Assembly (NCBI RefSeq): GCF_003576645.1
Contig: NC_044924.1
Span: forward strand, 24,887,546-24,951,545
Source of the DNA: Ipomoea triloba
Taxonomy: Eukaryota > Streptophyta > Magnoliopsida > Solanales > Convolvulaceae
DNA: 64,000 nt
Direction of reading: 5' to 3'
Part shown: positions 33,130 through 44,575 of the stretch, piece by piece
Layout: every line of letters starts with the position of its first letter
Position numbering within the stretch: the stretch's first letter is position 1
Position numbers and translations under genes: made by a program
The notes under the pieces: generated by a model
What the model was told of the DNA's origin: nothing
Seen by the model: only the letters and a program-made list of their open reading frames with translations
The model's database searches: none

Positions 33130-34230
33130 CCCCCACTTCCACGTACTCGACATGTGGATTTCCTCTTGCAACTACATGGATTTCTCCTTGCACATCGCCA
33201 GATTGGTGAAGACCTTGGCATTCTCACGATAGTTTACAGCGGCTTCCTGCTACGACAATTAATTATTACCATAAAGTGATATTGTAATATGATTTAGACA
33301 ATTATATTATTATTATTACAATAAATATAGAAAAAATAAAGGAGAAATAATTTGAAAAGTAAAATATAGTGTAAACTATTATATAATAATGCATATTACG
33401 TGTCAATTTATAAAGTTGTAATATGATTTCTTACTTGACAATGGAAGTCGGGAATAAGAGAGCCACCAGCATGGGAAGAGGAGGAGGTGGTGCAAAATGA
33501 AGAATGTATTTATAGGTAGAGAAGTTGAGAATTATAAATTTGTATAATTTTTCAAAAGGAAAGTGTAATTTTTTTTTAAAGTTTTTAAATAATTTTCAGT
33601 CAATTAGTAATATCATTTTCCTTTTCCAATTTGTCTATTTTCTGTTTCCTCTTTCAATAGGATATTTTATATTTTCAATCAATTAGTAATATCAAATTTT
33701 CTTTTCCATTTTTTCTTTACTATTGTTTGGGCTAGAATTTCACAAAGGATGATTGTATATTTACTAATAGTAGTATAGATATAGAATTACAGATAAGTAT
33801 TTGAATTATTATTATTGGTGTAAATAATAATTAATAAATTATTATTTCTTATATGCAGTATTTGTTTCCATTATTCTCGTATAATTATTTATTACGCAGT
33901 ATTTATTTTCATTATTCTCGTATAATTATTCTCAGAATTTGGTAAATAAAATTTTGTTAACAATTAAGCTTTATTAATTTTTTTACCAATTAATTAATAA
34001 TATTAGTTTGGACGTGAAAGTTGAAGGGGAGGATTTTACTTTTATTAATAGTATTGATTGATACGTGAATATAGAAACAATATTACCAATTAATAAATAT
34101 TAGTAAATTTTCATTTTACATTTTCTTACGAAATAAGTTTTATTAATAATTTGACTAATAAAATATTTAATTAATTGACTACGTGGGTGAGAAAAATAAA
34201 ATAGGAGAATTTTACTTTTTTATATAGTAT
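33130..34230. repeat. Diverged long repeat, copy 1 (Helitron-like)
   Basis: The interval from CTCGACATGTGG through GGCATTCTCACGATAGTTTACA to the region near 34230 recurs at about 38785-40010 with small indels. Both copies contain TTTATTAATAGTAGTATAGA-type segments, which on the minus strand are Helitron-like 5' ends (A|TCTATACTACT...), here ending at 33779. In the second copy a SINE (39461-39614) interrupts the alignment. No gene is recognised. Confidence 0.5.
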
Positions 34231-34360
34231 AAATATAGATATATAGTATAGAATACATATATTAGTTAAACCTTTTAATATATTTAATTTAAACACACAA
34301 AATAAATAAGATAATTTCTCAAAATTATCATAATTAAGTGAGAAAGAGTATATATACTTA

Positions 34361-34844
34361 CTAGTATTTTCACCCGTGCGATGCACATATTTGATTTGTT
34401 ATAATATATTAAGAATATTTGACCCGTGCAATATATTGAGGTACACTTATATTTTGATATTCAATAAGTATAACTATATAAGAAAAAAAATCACCTGAGA
34501 GTAATGAAATAAGTACTTGAGTGTTTTTTGGTTGATCGTAGAGCGTTGATATTCTCTGGACAAATAACAACGCATCAACGAGAGCCTTGAGTTACAGGAA
34601 ATATATGTACTGTATTATTACAATTAGTAATTTTAATCTAGAATTGTATTACGAATATGAAAGTACTGAATAATATATTTTATTAGGAATTATATTACCA
34701 TATTTTAATATACAATTGTAGTACGAATAGGAATTCTTTTACCATAATTTACAATATTACGCAAACCTTAATAGTATGGGAGTGTTTTGGCCGGAAAGTT
34801 AAAATTGAGGATTTTGTTTTTATTAATAAGTGTAGAAGTATAGA
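34361..34844 (-). mobile_element. Non-autonomous Helitron (possibly to 35092)
   Basis: The minus-strand 3' end is GTGCATCGCACGGGTGAAAA followed by TACTAG|T; the stem GTGC-ATC-GCAC is perfect. The preceding plus-strand base is A. A 5' terminus of type TCTATACTT lies at 34844. A tandem copy of the last ~257 bp (34597 versus 34854) moves an alternative 5' end to 35092. No helicase is encoded. Confidence 0.6.
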
Positions 34845-35092
34845 TTATGTTGAAGGAAATATATGTACTGTATTATTACGGTTAGTAATTTTAATCTAGA
34901 ATTGTATTACGATTAGGAAAGTAGTGACTAATATATATTATTAGGAATTGTATTACAATATTTTAATGTATAATTGTAGTACGAATAGGAATTCTTTTTC
35001 AATATTTTACAATATTACGCAAACCTTAATAGTATAGGGAGTTTTGGGCGGAAAGTTAAAATTGAGGCTTTTGTTTTTATTAATAGTATAGA
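34597..35092. repeat. Tandem duplication, ~257-bp unit
   Basis: AGGAAATATATGTACTGTAT starts both units (34597 and 34854), and each ends in TTTTTATTAATA...ATAGAT. They differ by scattered substitutions. Confidence 0.75.
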
Positions 35093-35470
35093 TATAGATT
35101 ACTACTTACAAAATACAAATGTTTAGTATTAATTTGTCGGATATTAAATATTTTAATATAATTATTTTGGTGCACAACTTTTAAATTTTTTCAATTTTGG
35201 TGCTAAACCTTTTTTTAAATCATTTTTGGTCATTCAGGCCAAATTGACGGTGAAATATCGCCAAATTTTATATTTTTAGAGGCAAAATCGTCATCTCAAT
35301 AAAAGAACCGAAAGATCTTTAATATCTAAACAAAAGAGAAATCATACAAAGAGAAAGAGAAGGGTTTGCCAATCATCAAACTTCTCATCTGTAGTTCTTG
35401 ATGTATTAGCTATTTAGCACACATTTTCTTTAAAACATCCAGAAATAGTTCTTAGTATTGTTAGATAATA

Positions 35471-35728
35471 CTCCCTCCGTCCCATTTTACCTGTCCTATT
35501 TACTATTCATTGGTCAAACCAACTCTTTCTTCATTGCTTATTTTCTTTAGTAATTTTTTATTATTTTTAAATTTAATTTTTTGTGTTTAATAGTACTTTT
35601 GATGTAGTTTCTAAATATATAAATTTTATATATTAATACTAAACTTAATATTATGAAAAATTGGATTAAAAATAACTTCAGTCAAGCCTCGTTAAACGAA
35701 CCAGACAACCAAAATGGGACGGAGGGAG
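35471..35728. mobile_element. Stowaway-like MITE
   Basis: CTCCCTCCGTCCCATTTT is inverted at the other end, and a TA dinucleotide flanks both sides (35469-35470, 35729-35730). These termini and the TA target are diagnostic of Stowaway (Tc1/mariner) MITEs. 258 bp, non-coding. Confidence 0.92.
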
Positions 35729-36013
35729 TAACATTTTTTCTTTTAAATAATACTAATTGTTTATTTTCCAGATTATATTGAACCGGGTAGCCCGATTCAA
35801 ATAACGCAATTATTAAATGACAAATAAGAAGCATAAAAGACAAAAGTAATAGAATGGAAAAAACAAGTGAATTGTTAGTCAATAAGATCAAGTTTGTATT
35901 AACGAGCTGTGTAAAGCTATTACAAGATAATGAATGATGTCCTAAAAAGACACAACTAAACAAGAATTTATACTAATCAAATCCTAACCATCCTGCGAGA
36001 AAGCGACGGGAGG

Positions 36014-36952
36014 TTACAACTGTAATGAACCTTCGCGCGCACCGCACCACAGCCAGAAGGATGGGATTCCTTTGTCCTCGTCTCGTCCAACCCCCATGTT
36101 TTGTGTTCCATCATTACTTTCACCTTCAACAACTCCACCCACAATTTTAAACCTCTGTAATTATATATATTATATGATCAGTATAAGAACATTTATTTAT
36201 TTATATCAGTAAATATTGTTATGTGTATGTATACAGTATACCTGTTCATACAGTGGGTAGTATATGTTCTGGTACTTGGCATCGAGAGTTACCTTCTCCT
36301 TGTTGTACTCAACCTCAAATTCATTATGCTTATTTTTCACGCTCAAAAACACATCTAGAATTAAATTTTGATCATAGAAAATTTTAATTTAGATCTATAT
36401 TTGGACTAAATATATATATAAATTAGACTCTTGACCATATATATATATGCTGAAACTGGACTATAAGATAGATTGCGGGTGACCTAAGTCTCTCTAAGAG
36501 TTATAACACGTCTTTGAACTTCAGTTGAAGAGTTGAGACTCTAAAATGATTCATCAGGTCCCCCTGCAAAGCTCAAAAGCTGATTCTGTAAAAATCCATC
36601 GCACGAATGATGCACCTAATTAAGATCGATATGATTAAACAAAGATAGATTATTAAAGAAGTAGAAAAACATTTGATCTCGATGGAATTATAGAAATCTT
36701 ACTTTGAGAATTTTGGCAGCACTCACATCAACTCTATCCTCATAATTCATGGCTACATAGTATCATACAAGGAAAAGTAAACAAATTAAATTAAATTAGT
36801 TTCTACCCAGAAATGAAAATGTAGTAGTTATTTAACTGTGTGTACTTGTGGATGTGTAGATTGGGTTTTACCTGGATTGGGATTGGGATTGGGATTGGGA
36901 TGGGGTTGGGGTTGGGGTTGGTGGGACTGGGATTGGAGTTGTTTTTGCTCAT
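36014..36952 (-). pseudogene. NAP1-like nucleosome assembly protein relic
   Basis: Minus-strand pieces with GT-AG-like borders follow NAP1 order: 36952-36872 (27-residue start, Asn/Pro/Ile repeats), about 36752-36703 (NYEDRVDVSAAKILK), about 36600-36497 (QLLSFAGGPDESF, EVQRRVITLRE), 36354-36242 (NKHNEFEVEYNKEK, LDAKYQNIYYPLYEQ) and 36154-36014 (RFKIVGGVV, DKGIPSFWL). These match the NAP1 region LAGQ...RRVEVLRE, HDELEAKF, LEAKYQKLYEPLY, RYEIVNG and GVPDFWL. NAP1 proteins are histone chaperones. The relic lacks the rest of the histone-binding core: it stops 10 residues after FWL. It also carries an in-frame TAG in the third piece and a frame break between the first two. Expression as a short protein cannot be excluded. 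Confidence 0.7.
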
Positions 36953-37114
36953 TTTTAGAACACAAGAGAAATGATCGAAATTCTGTGAATGGAACCTTGC
37001 ACAGTCCACTGATATGTTTTTGCTGTGTGAAAACAATGGTACGCTTTTGAGAGCTCAATTTATAGAATTGTTTGGTAGGTGGGATGTAGGCCTTCTTTGG
37101 TATTTTTATAGTTA

Positions 37115-38021
37115 CTAGTATTTTCGCACTTGCGTTGCACAGAATGAATTTTTTATACGAGTAATATTTTAAGAATATTTGGATCGATATACAATTATAT
37201 AAATTATAATATCAAATATTATATAGCAGAGTTAATGAAATTGATTGGATCGATTATGGTTTCTGATGTTTTCCTTGTTTGAATTAGAACAAATAATTGT
37301 CCAATTACCCGTGCGATGCACGGATAAATTGTTTATTATATATTTAGATAATAAAATAAAGATGAAATTATAAAAAATTCAAATATTGAACGTGTACATT
37401 TATTTGATTATAAGATTAGTGTAAAAGTATCATTCAATTAATTGAATAATATATGACTTATTTTTCTATAATTATCTTTAAAAGATCGATATGTAATATG
37501 ACTTATGTAATTATATTATTACTAAAATAAATATGGGAAAATGAGAAATAATTTAATTATAATTATTATAAAAATAAATTCAACAACCAATGCTTAGCTT
37601 AATTACCATAATAATTATTAGGCAATTATTATTAATCAATTACACTAATATATGTGCAATTTTACTTTTATACCTTAATATATTCATTTTCACCATATTG
37701 CATTTAGTTTGTTCTTCATCCTCCATATTTGAATGAATTAATTGTAATTATTATAAAAAATCTAACAATCAATGTTTAATTGTAATTATACTAATCACTG
37801 TGTAATTAATTTATTAATTACTATAATAATTATTAGGCAATTATACTAATATTGTGAAATATTATGAAATTATACTTTTATACCATGTTTAAATGTAGTT
37901 ATACTACTATTCATGTAATTAGTATCTTAATTAATATAATATTTATTAGATTTTATATAGTAATAGTTTGGACGGAAAATTGCAAAAGTAGGATTTTGTT
38001 TTTATTGGTAGTAAGTATAGA
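37115..38021 (-). mobile_element. Non-autonomous Helitron, 907 bp
   Basis: The minus-strand 3' end is GTGCAACGCAAGTGC then GAAAATACTAG|T, with plus-strand A at 37114. The 5' end is A|TCTATACTTACTACC at 38021, flanked by T at 38022. An A/T insertion site and CTAG terminus fit Helitrons. A second perfect hairpin (CCGTGCATCGCACGG on the minus strand, near 37310) suggests an older inserted end. It starts about 160 bp upstream of the NAP1 relic's ATG. Confidence 0.6.
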
Positions 38022-38469
38022 TATTGATATATTCATAATTAAAATAATTACATTTAGAGATTAAAAAATTAGCATTTAAATTTTATATGATTAATTTAGT
38101 GTATAAGTATATGTAATTATGTATGTATGTATTTTAAAAAAATTCTAAACATTTATGAACACATATTTTGTTGATTTTATAATTTTATTTTCTTAATTAT
38201 ATTTCTTATTTTAGTAATTAAAATTAAGGAAAATGCATGTACAAATTAAAAGAATTTAATTATTAAATTTGTATGAATTAATATAGTCCATAACTATATT
38301 GAACATAAATTATTAAAACTATGAATCATTTCCATTATTTTGAGTACAATTCATTCTTTAATATAATTTTAGTTATTTTATGATATTATGAGTATAAATC
38401 AATACTATATTATGAATATAAACCATTACAACTATAAATCATTATCTTTATTTTAAGGTTAAATCAATA

Positions 38470-38784
38470 CTGATTGATAATACACTAGGATTGGGCCATA
38501 TGGACCGACCTAAGAGAGTAACTGGATCAAAGAAGACCCAACACAGAGCTACCGAAGAGTTCGATAAGGATTGGACTTGGCACTTATAATATTAGCAAGA
38601 TTATGTCTTATTAGTTATAATGTAACATGGACTCCCAATATGAGGTGGTCCCCGATTCTTATTTCTTGTAGGTCTCCAGGCCCGAAATATGTATAAATAA
38701 ACCCTCTGCCAGATCTGTAAAGAATTTCTCCTTGCACACTGTTGAGATTTGGAATGTAAAGAATATGTATAAATAAACCCTCCA
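38470..38784. other. Possible solo-LTR or LTR fragment
   Basis: Moderately GC-rich island in AT-rich DNA. ATGTATAAATAAACCCTC occurs twice (near 38689 and 38765), each followed within 40 bp by TTTCTCCTTGCACACTG, so a ~75-bp block is duplicated. The TATA-like boxes suggest an LTR promoter. No ends were defined. Confidence 0.35.
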
Positions 38785-40013
38785 GGTACTCGACATATGA
38801 ATTTCTCCTTGCACACTGCCAGATCTTATCTGTAAAGATCTTGGCATTCTCGCAATGGTTTACAAAGGCTTCCTGCTAAGATAATTAATTATTACCATAA
38901 AGTGATATTGTAATATGATTTAGACAATTATATTATTATTAAAATAAATATAGAAAAATAAATTAGAAATAATTTAAAAAGTAAATATAGAGCCAACTAT
39001 TATATAATAATGCATATTACATGTCAATTTATAAAGTTGTAATATGTTGATTTCTTAATGGGCAATGGAAGAAGGGAATGAGAGAGTCATGGGAAGAGGA
39101 GGGAGGCAGTACAAAATGAAGAATGTATTTATAGGTAAAGAATGTGAGAATTATAAATTTGTATAACTTTTCAAAGTGAAAGTGTAATTAATTTTTTAAA
39201 AGTTTTTAAATAATTTTCAGTCAATTACTAATATCCTTTTCCTTTTTTCAATTTGCCTAATTTTTGTTTCCTTTTTCATTAGGGTCTTTTTATATTTTCA
39301 ATCAATTAGTAATATCAATTTTCTTTTCCATTTTATCTTTACTATTGTTTGGACAGGAATTTCACAAAGGATGATTTTATTTTTATTAATAGTAGTATAG
39401 ATAAGTATTTGAGTTATTATTATTGGTATAAATAATAATTAATAAATTATTATTTCTTATGTCAAAGGCCTTGTGGTCGAACAACATCGTTGTGGCTTCT
39501 CAAACGAGAGGTCTCAATTTCGAACCTAAGTGTACGGGCATTGAGTCTTTGTGCTCGAGTAGGTTGAGAACGTATATATAGTGTGAGGGTAGTCAATAGT
39601 ACTCAACAAAAAAGTTATTATTTCTTATAAAATTACGAAAAATTTTCTTAACGCAGGATTTTCAAGGAACTTTCTTATTTATTACGCATAATTTGTTTCC
39701 GTTATTCTCACAATTATAATGATTTAATTATTCTCAGAATTTGGTAAATAATTTTTTTATTACGAATTAATTAATAATATTAGTTTGTGCGAGAAAGTTG
39801 AAGGGAAGAATTTTACTTTTATTAATATTATTGAATTATTGATATGTGAATATAGAAACAATATTCCTAATTAATAGGTATTAGCTAATTTTCATTTTAC
39901 ATTTCTTACGAAATAAACTTTATTAATTATTTGATCAATAAAATAAAATATTTAATTAATTGACTTCAAAAGTTTATGTGGGAAAATGAAATAGAGAATT
40001 TTACTTTTATATA
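38785..40013. repeat. Diverged long repeat, copy 2 (Helitron-like)
   Basis: Counterpart of 33130-34230. It carries another Helitron-like minus-strand 5' end at 39401 (TTTATTAATAGTAGTATAGA|T). It is interrupted by the SINE at 39461-39614 and ends at the Mutator-like MITE at 40014. Confidence 0.5.
39461..39614 (+). mobile_element. tRNA-derived SINE with 14-bp TSD
   Basis: TTATTATTTCTTAT flanks it exactly (39447-39460 and 39615-39628). The 154-bp body starts GTCAAAGGCCTTGTGGTCG and has a box B-like TTTCGAACCT and an A-rich 3' end. The head resembles the SINEs at 12790 and 31953 but is more diverged. The empty site can be read from the sibling repeat near 33840. Confidence 0.75.
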
Positions 40014-41136
40014 GAGTTAATTCCAACAATGGTCCTCCGACTATGTTGATTTTCCAAAATTAGTCCCCGACTTTTAATTTGGACAATTTAGATCATTTGA
40101 CTTTCAAATTCTTTCCAATGTTGGTCATTTCGTCAAATTTTGATTAAGTTAAGGTCAAATGAAGGGATAAAATTGTCCGTTCACCTATTTAGTGTATTAT
40201 TACTTGTATTTCTCTTGTCTTATACGCTATATATATGAATATAATCTCACTCGAAGTCTCAATTGAAGCCATATAATCTCAGTCGAAATCTTCGACTGAG
40301 ATTATATTCATATATATAGTGTATAGGATATGATAAATATGAGTAGTAATACACTATACAGGTGAACGAGCAATTTTACCCATTCATTTGGCCTCAACTT
40401 AACCAAAATTTGATGAAAAGGACCAACATTGAAAAGAATTTAAAAATCAAGAGACTTAAAATGTCCAAATTAAGGGTGTGTTTGGAAAGCAGGAAAATGA
40501 TTTTTGGAAAATGAGTCATTTTCCAGAAATCATTTTCCTTTCTTGTGTTTGGCTGCAGAGCAGAAAACTGTATATTGTGTGTTTGGTTCATTTTCCAGAA
40601 AATGAGGAGGAAGTGTTTGGTTCATTTTCCAGAAAATGAGGAGGAAAATGAACAGAATTCTATAATTACGTGTTTTAGTATATTTGTTTAAATATAACAA
40701 CATTTATAATTAACAAATGACTAATAAAATATCAAAATAACTAACAAAGTATTACAATTAAAAATAACAAAGCAAAATAGAGTTGATCATTGCATCCAAC
40801 ATCTTACAATCCAAAATAAGATATCAAAATAACAATTCCTAAATAACTAGTTGATCATCCCATCCAAATTTTACAATCCAAAATAAGATATCAAAATAAC
40901 AATCTAGCAATCCAACATTAAAGTCTTACAATCCAAAATAAGATATCAAAATAACAATCTAGCAATCCAACATTAACGTCTTACAATCCAAGAGAAAGTC
41001 ATAAAATCCAACATAACCAATATCTAACTCAAAGATGAAATAAAGCTCTCAATCCACTTTCTCTTCAAGCTTGAACTCTACACCTTGAAAATTCTAGCTT
41101 GAACTTCGTTTGTCATTAGAAATTCAAATGCTTTGC

Positions 41137-41370
41137 ACAAGTCATCCTCGTGAAAGTCGGCGCCTATTGTCATCACTCACAAGTCATCCTCGTGAAAGTC
41201 GGCGCCTATTGTCATCACTTGTTAGTCATCCTCGTGAAAGTCGGCGCCTATTGTCATCACTTGTTGATACAACTCGTGAAAGTCGGCGCCTATTGTCATC
41301 ACTTGTTGATACAATTCACTTTCATCAATGCCAATTGTCATCACTTGTTGATACAATTCACTTTCATCAA
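41137..41370. repeat. Tandem ~45-bp repeats in ORF1 C-terminus
   Basis: Six or so copies of a unit containing CGGCGCCTATTGTCATCACT or its variant AATGCCAATTGTCATCACTT. On the coding strand they translate to repeated ELYQQVMTIG motifs. The ORF1 stop lies inside the array, so the last copies are untranslated. Confidence 0.85.
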
Positions 41371-42105
41371 TGCCATTGGTGCTCAATGATTTAATGGCTG
41401 ATGCAATGTTACCAAGTTGCTTTGCCATTTCATCAACTTTCAAGTCAAGTGACTTTCTCTTACGCCCTGATTTTTGAGACGAAGTAGCAGTTGATACAGA
41501 TGTTTTCCCCCTAGTTTCTTCATCATTTTGGTCATGCAAGTTTTCAGGAGTTATGTCATCCACTTCATTGGTACTTTCTAGCTCAATATCTGCAAAAGAT
41601 TTTGCAAACCTTCCTACGGCACAATCTCTCCCAACAACAATAGATATTTCATCATAATACTCAATTTTTCTGTTCAATATAGTTTCATACTTGGGAGTTG
41701 CCTATCAATAAAAAGCAAAAATACATTAAAAAGTATGCAATAGTAAAAAATTTTAACATTAGAATTATGTTAATACCAAATTACCGAGATAAGCTCCATA
41801 TAAGTTGCTGAATCGCATGTAATCATTTTCAACGAATCCTCCCAACCAACTCCACTCAAATTTTTCAGTTTGCAAATCATCATCCACGTGTTCTTCACTG
41901 TTTTCAAATGATTCTCTACATGTTTGGATTCACATGCAACATTGAATTGTTCAGAAATAGTAGAAGCAACACGGTTGAATGAGGAAGATCTAAAATTGTT
42001 AGTTGGATTGTTAGCCTCTTCAGCTAATATCTGTAGAAATACACCCTCCATTGGCTTTGTCCACCTAAATTGCTTAGAAGTGCCAATTCCCTTGCCTTTA
42101 TTCAT
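41222..42105 (-). CDS. Harbinger ORF1, Myb/SANT-like DNA-binding protein
   Basis: Two exons, 42105-41785 and 41701-41222, join in frame across an 83-bp GT-AG intron to give 266 aa. The N-terminus has FRWTKPMEGVFLQILAEE and NHLKTVKNTWMMI with WEDSLKMIT, the plant Myb/SANT-like domain that Harbinger ORF1 proteins use to bind element ends and assist the transposase. A basic GRKRKS stretch near the C-terminus may be a nuclear signal. The tail contains repeated ELYQQVMTIG units created by the DNA repeats at 41137-41370. The ATG at 42105 is the first of the conserved domain. No internal stop is seen. Confidence 0.75.
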
Positions 42106-42329
42106 GATGCTATAATAAATACAAATAATTTTGGAATTAAAGTATATATCATATTTAACAATAAAACAAATATCAACTATAAAGTAATCCAAGTTTAACA
42201 ATTAATAACATTCAACAAAGCAGCACTAAGAAATGTTTAACAATAAAACAAGTACCAAACATAAACTAATCCAAGTTTAACAACTAATAACATCCAACAA
42301 AGTAGCAATAAGAAATGTTTAACAATAAA

Positions 42330-43579
42330 CTAGATACTAAAGTCATTCCACATTTGTTCTGCAATTTCATCCCTCTTTGCATTCCATTGTCTAGCCTCGT
42401 GTCTTTCTTCACTTTGAGTATAAGATAATGTCAACAAGCTACCATCATCATCAACTAATGCTTGATTAATTTCATCATTAGGATCGATTCCCATAATATG
42501 GTTATGAATTATGCAACAAGCTAAAACTATATCCACTTGTGTCATAAAATCCCAAAATGGTTCTGCATCTAATACACGGAATCGTTTCTTCAAAATTCCA
42601 AACACTCTTTCAATAGTTGTTCTTAAGGACGAATGATGAAGATTAAATAGTTATTTCTTATTCTCAGGACGATGACCACTAAACTCCTTCAAATGATATC
42701 TAACACCACGGTATGGAGTAAGTATCCCATTCCGGATGCCATATCCAGCATCACCAAGATAATATTTTCCTACAAGTGTACACAACTTGATTACTTATAT
42801 GTAATTTTTATATAATATATTGTAACATAATGAAAAAATGATAATTGTATTAGTTATACCTTCTGGAATTTTAAATCTATTGGGACGTGTGAGTGCATCA
42901 TTCAAGACACGAGAATCGTGTGCACTACCTTCCCACCCAGCAAGCACATAACAAAATCTCAAATCAAACGTGACGGCAGCAAACACATTTTGTGTTGTTC
43001 CACCTTTTCGTCCGCGAAATCTTCCTTGCACATCAAGTGGCACAGAAGCACGAATATGGGTTCCATCTATTGCTCCTAGACAATCTTTAAAGTATGGATA
43101 AAATCGAGGATTGCTAATGATTTCATGGGGAGTTAATTCACTATCCGATAATACTATGAGCTTCTTATACAAAGTTAAAATGGCTCTCAAAACACTTCTA
43201 AAATAACGATGAACTGTCTCAATTGACCTATAATACCTTGATCCAATAACCCGAAATCTTACATTGTGACCTATTATATGTAAGAACATTATCACTTGTT
43301 CTTTAACACTAACGGCTCTAGTTGTGTGCAATAAGTTATTAGTGGTAAGAATGTCACACAACTTATAGAATGAAATAGGTCGCATTCTAATAATGCTAAT
43401 ACATTTTTTATCACCCTCACACAAAATACTATTTATGTAAGAATCACGATCATAATCTCTATTGACTATCTCATGCTCTATTTGATTTTTTTTCCTAAGA
43501 AATTGCAATAAAAGAATCCAACAGCTAGTATTGCACTTGATGCACTCATCACAGCAGCACGTACATGATTATTATCCAT
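42330..43579 (-). pseudogene. Harbinger DDE transposase, broken
   Basis: Minus-strand homology starts at an ATG at 43579. A one-base frame change near 43520 moves into the main frame (RKKNQIEHEIVN onward). An intron (42859-42780) then leads to KYYLGDAGYG. Catalytic blocks of the DDE_4/HARBI1 family are present: DCLGAIDGTH (first Asp), WEGSAHDSRVL (second Asp) and TTIERVFGILKKRFR (Glu). An in-frame TAA at 42653-42651 separates the second and third blocks, just after SGHRPENKK. The product would cut and join element ends in the nucleus, but this copy should not give an active enzyme. Confidence 0.82.
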
Positions 43580-43911
43580 CTATACAATCCAAAAATACAA
43601 AATAATCACCATAATAATATCACAATTGTTATAAATTATTTATTTATACCAACAAAAAATCACAAAAAAATAACATATCTCAAAAACATAATCAAACAAT
43701 ACATAACAATAAAAAAAAACCCAATTAATAAAAACATTGAGTTTTGAAGTTGAAAGCAAACACACAGAGTATTAAATTTCTTTACTGAGAGTATAAGTAT
43801 TAGATATGCAATTCAATAAAGAGTTTCCTTTGATAGCATAACAATGGCAGCAAATGCAATTAAAGATCATTTACTTTTGAACTTGAGCTACTAATGGATA
43901 ATGCAGCAATC

Positions 43912-43942
<31 letters not shown>

Positions 43943-44099
43943 TTCACACATACACATATTCATGAGTACAAAACCACCAAATTCCCACCACACAGCAAAT
44001 CAATAACTATATGGTCCATGGGAGAAGAATAACTTTATCGTCCACAGCAGTCAGCAATAACATTATCAATAATATACTTACTGCACCCTGAAGGTAGTA

Positions 44100-44280
44100 A
44101 CCCACTAAAGCTTAAGCTAGGTAGCTGAAACATCATTAGTAACCCACTAAAGCTTAAGCTAGGTAGCTGAAACATCATATATATATATATAAAGCTTAAG
44201 CTAGGTAGCTGAAACATCATATATATATATATATACACAAAGCTAGGTAGCTGAAACATCATATATATATATATATACAC
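44100..44280. repeat. Tandem AAGCTAGGTAGCTGAAACAT repeats with (TA)n
   Basis: Four to five copies, the later ones separated by growing TA runs ending in TATACACA. The first two include TAACCCACTAAAGCTTAAG. Located in the 5' part of the Harbinger element. Confidence 0.8.
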
Positions 44281-44474
44281 AGAGGTTCACAGAAACGATG
44301 TGTGAAAGGGGGCTGTTGCATTGAGTATAAAGAGAAATCATGGGCAAAGCAGAGATTTGCAACAACCCATAAAAATTCCATATTCTCTGTAAAGCCTCAT
44401 TCTCTGAGCCCATTATAAAGAAAGGGAATAAGGGTTCAAATATATGCCCTCCTACTAGAAAGAACAGAAATTGA

Positions 44475-44575
44475 GAAACCAGTCCCAGGGACTGGTTTGC
44501 GCCCAGTCCCAAGGACTGGTTTCGCAAGCCAGTCCGTCGGGACTGGTTTTGCAAGCCAGTCCAACGGATTGGTTG
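44475..44575. repeat. Palindromic CCAGTCC...GGACTGG repeats
   Basis: Three or four ~33-bp units, each with CCAGTCC and GGACTGG a few bases apart, so each forms a short stem. They sit in the subterminal region of the Harbinger element and could be binding sites for ORF1 or transposase. Confidence 0.7.

Noticed and set aside
36870..36930. Interstitial telomere-like GGGATT/GGGGTT repeats
   Set aside because: The unit is GGGATT, not the plant TTTAGGG. It coincides with the low-complexity Asn-Pro-Ile start of the NAP1-like relic.
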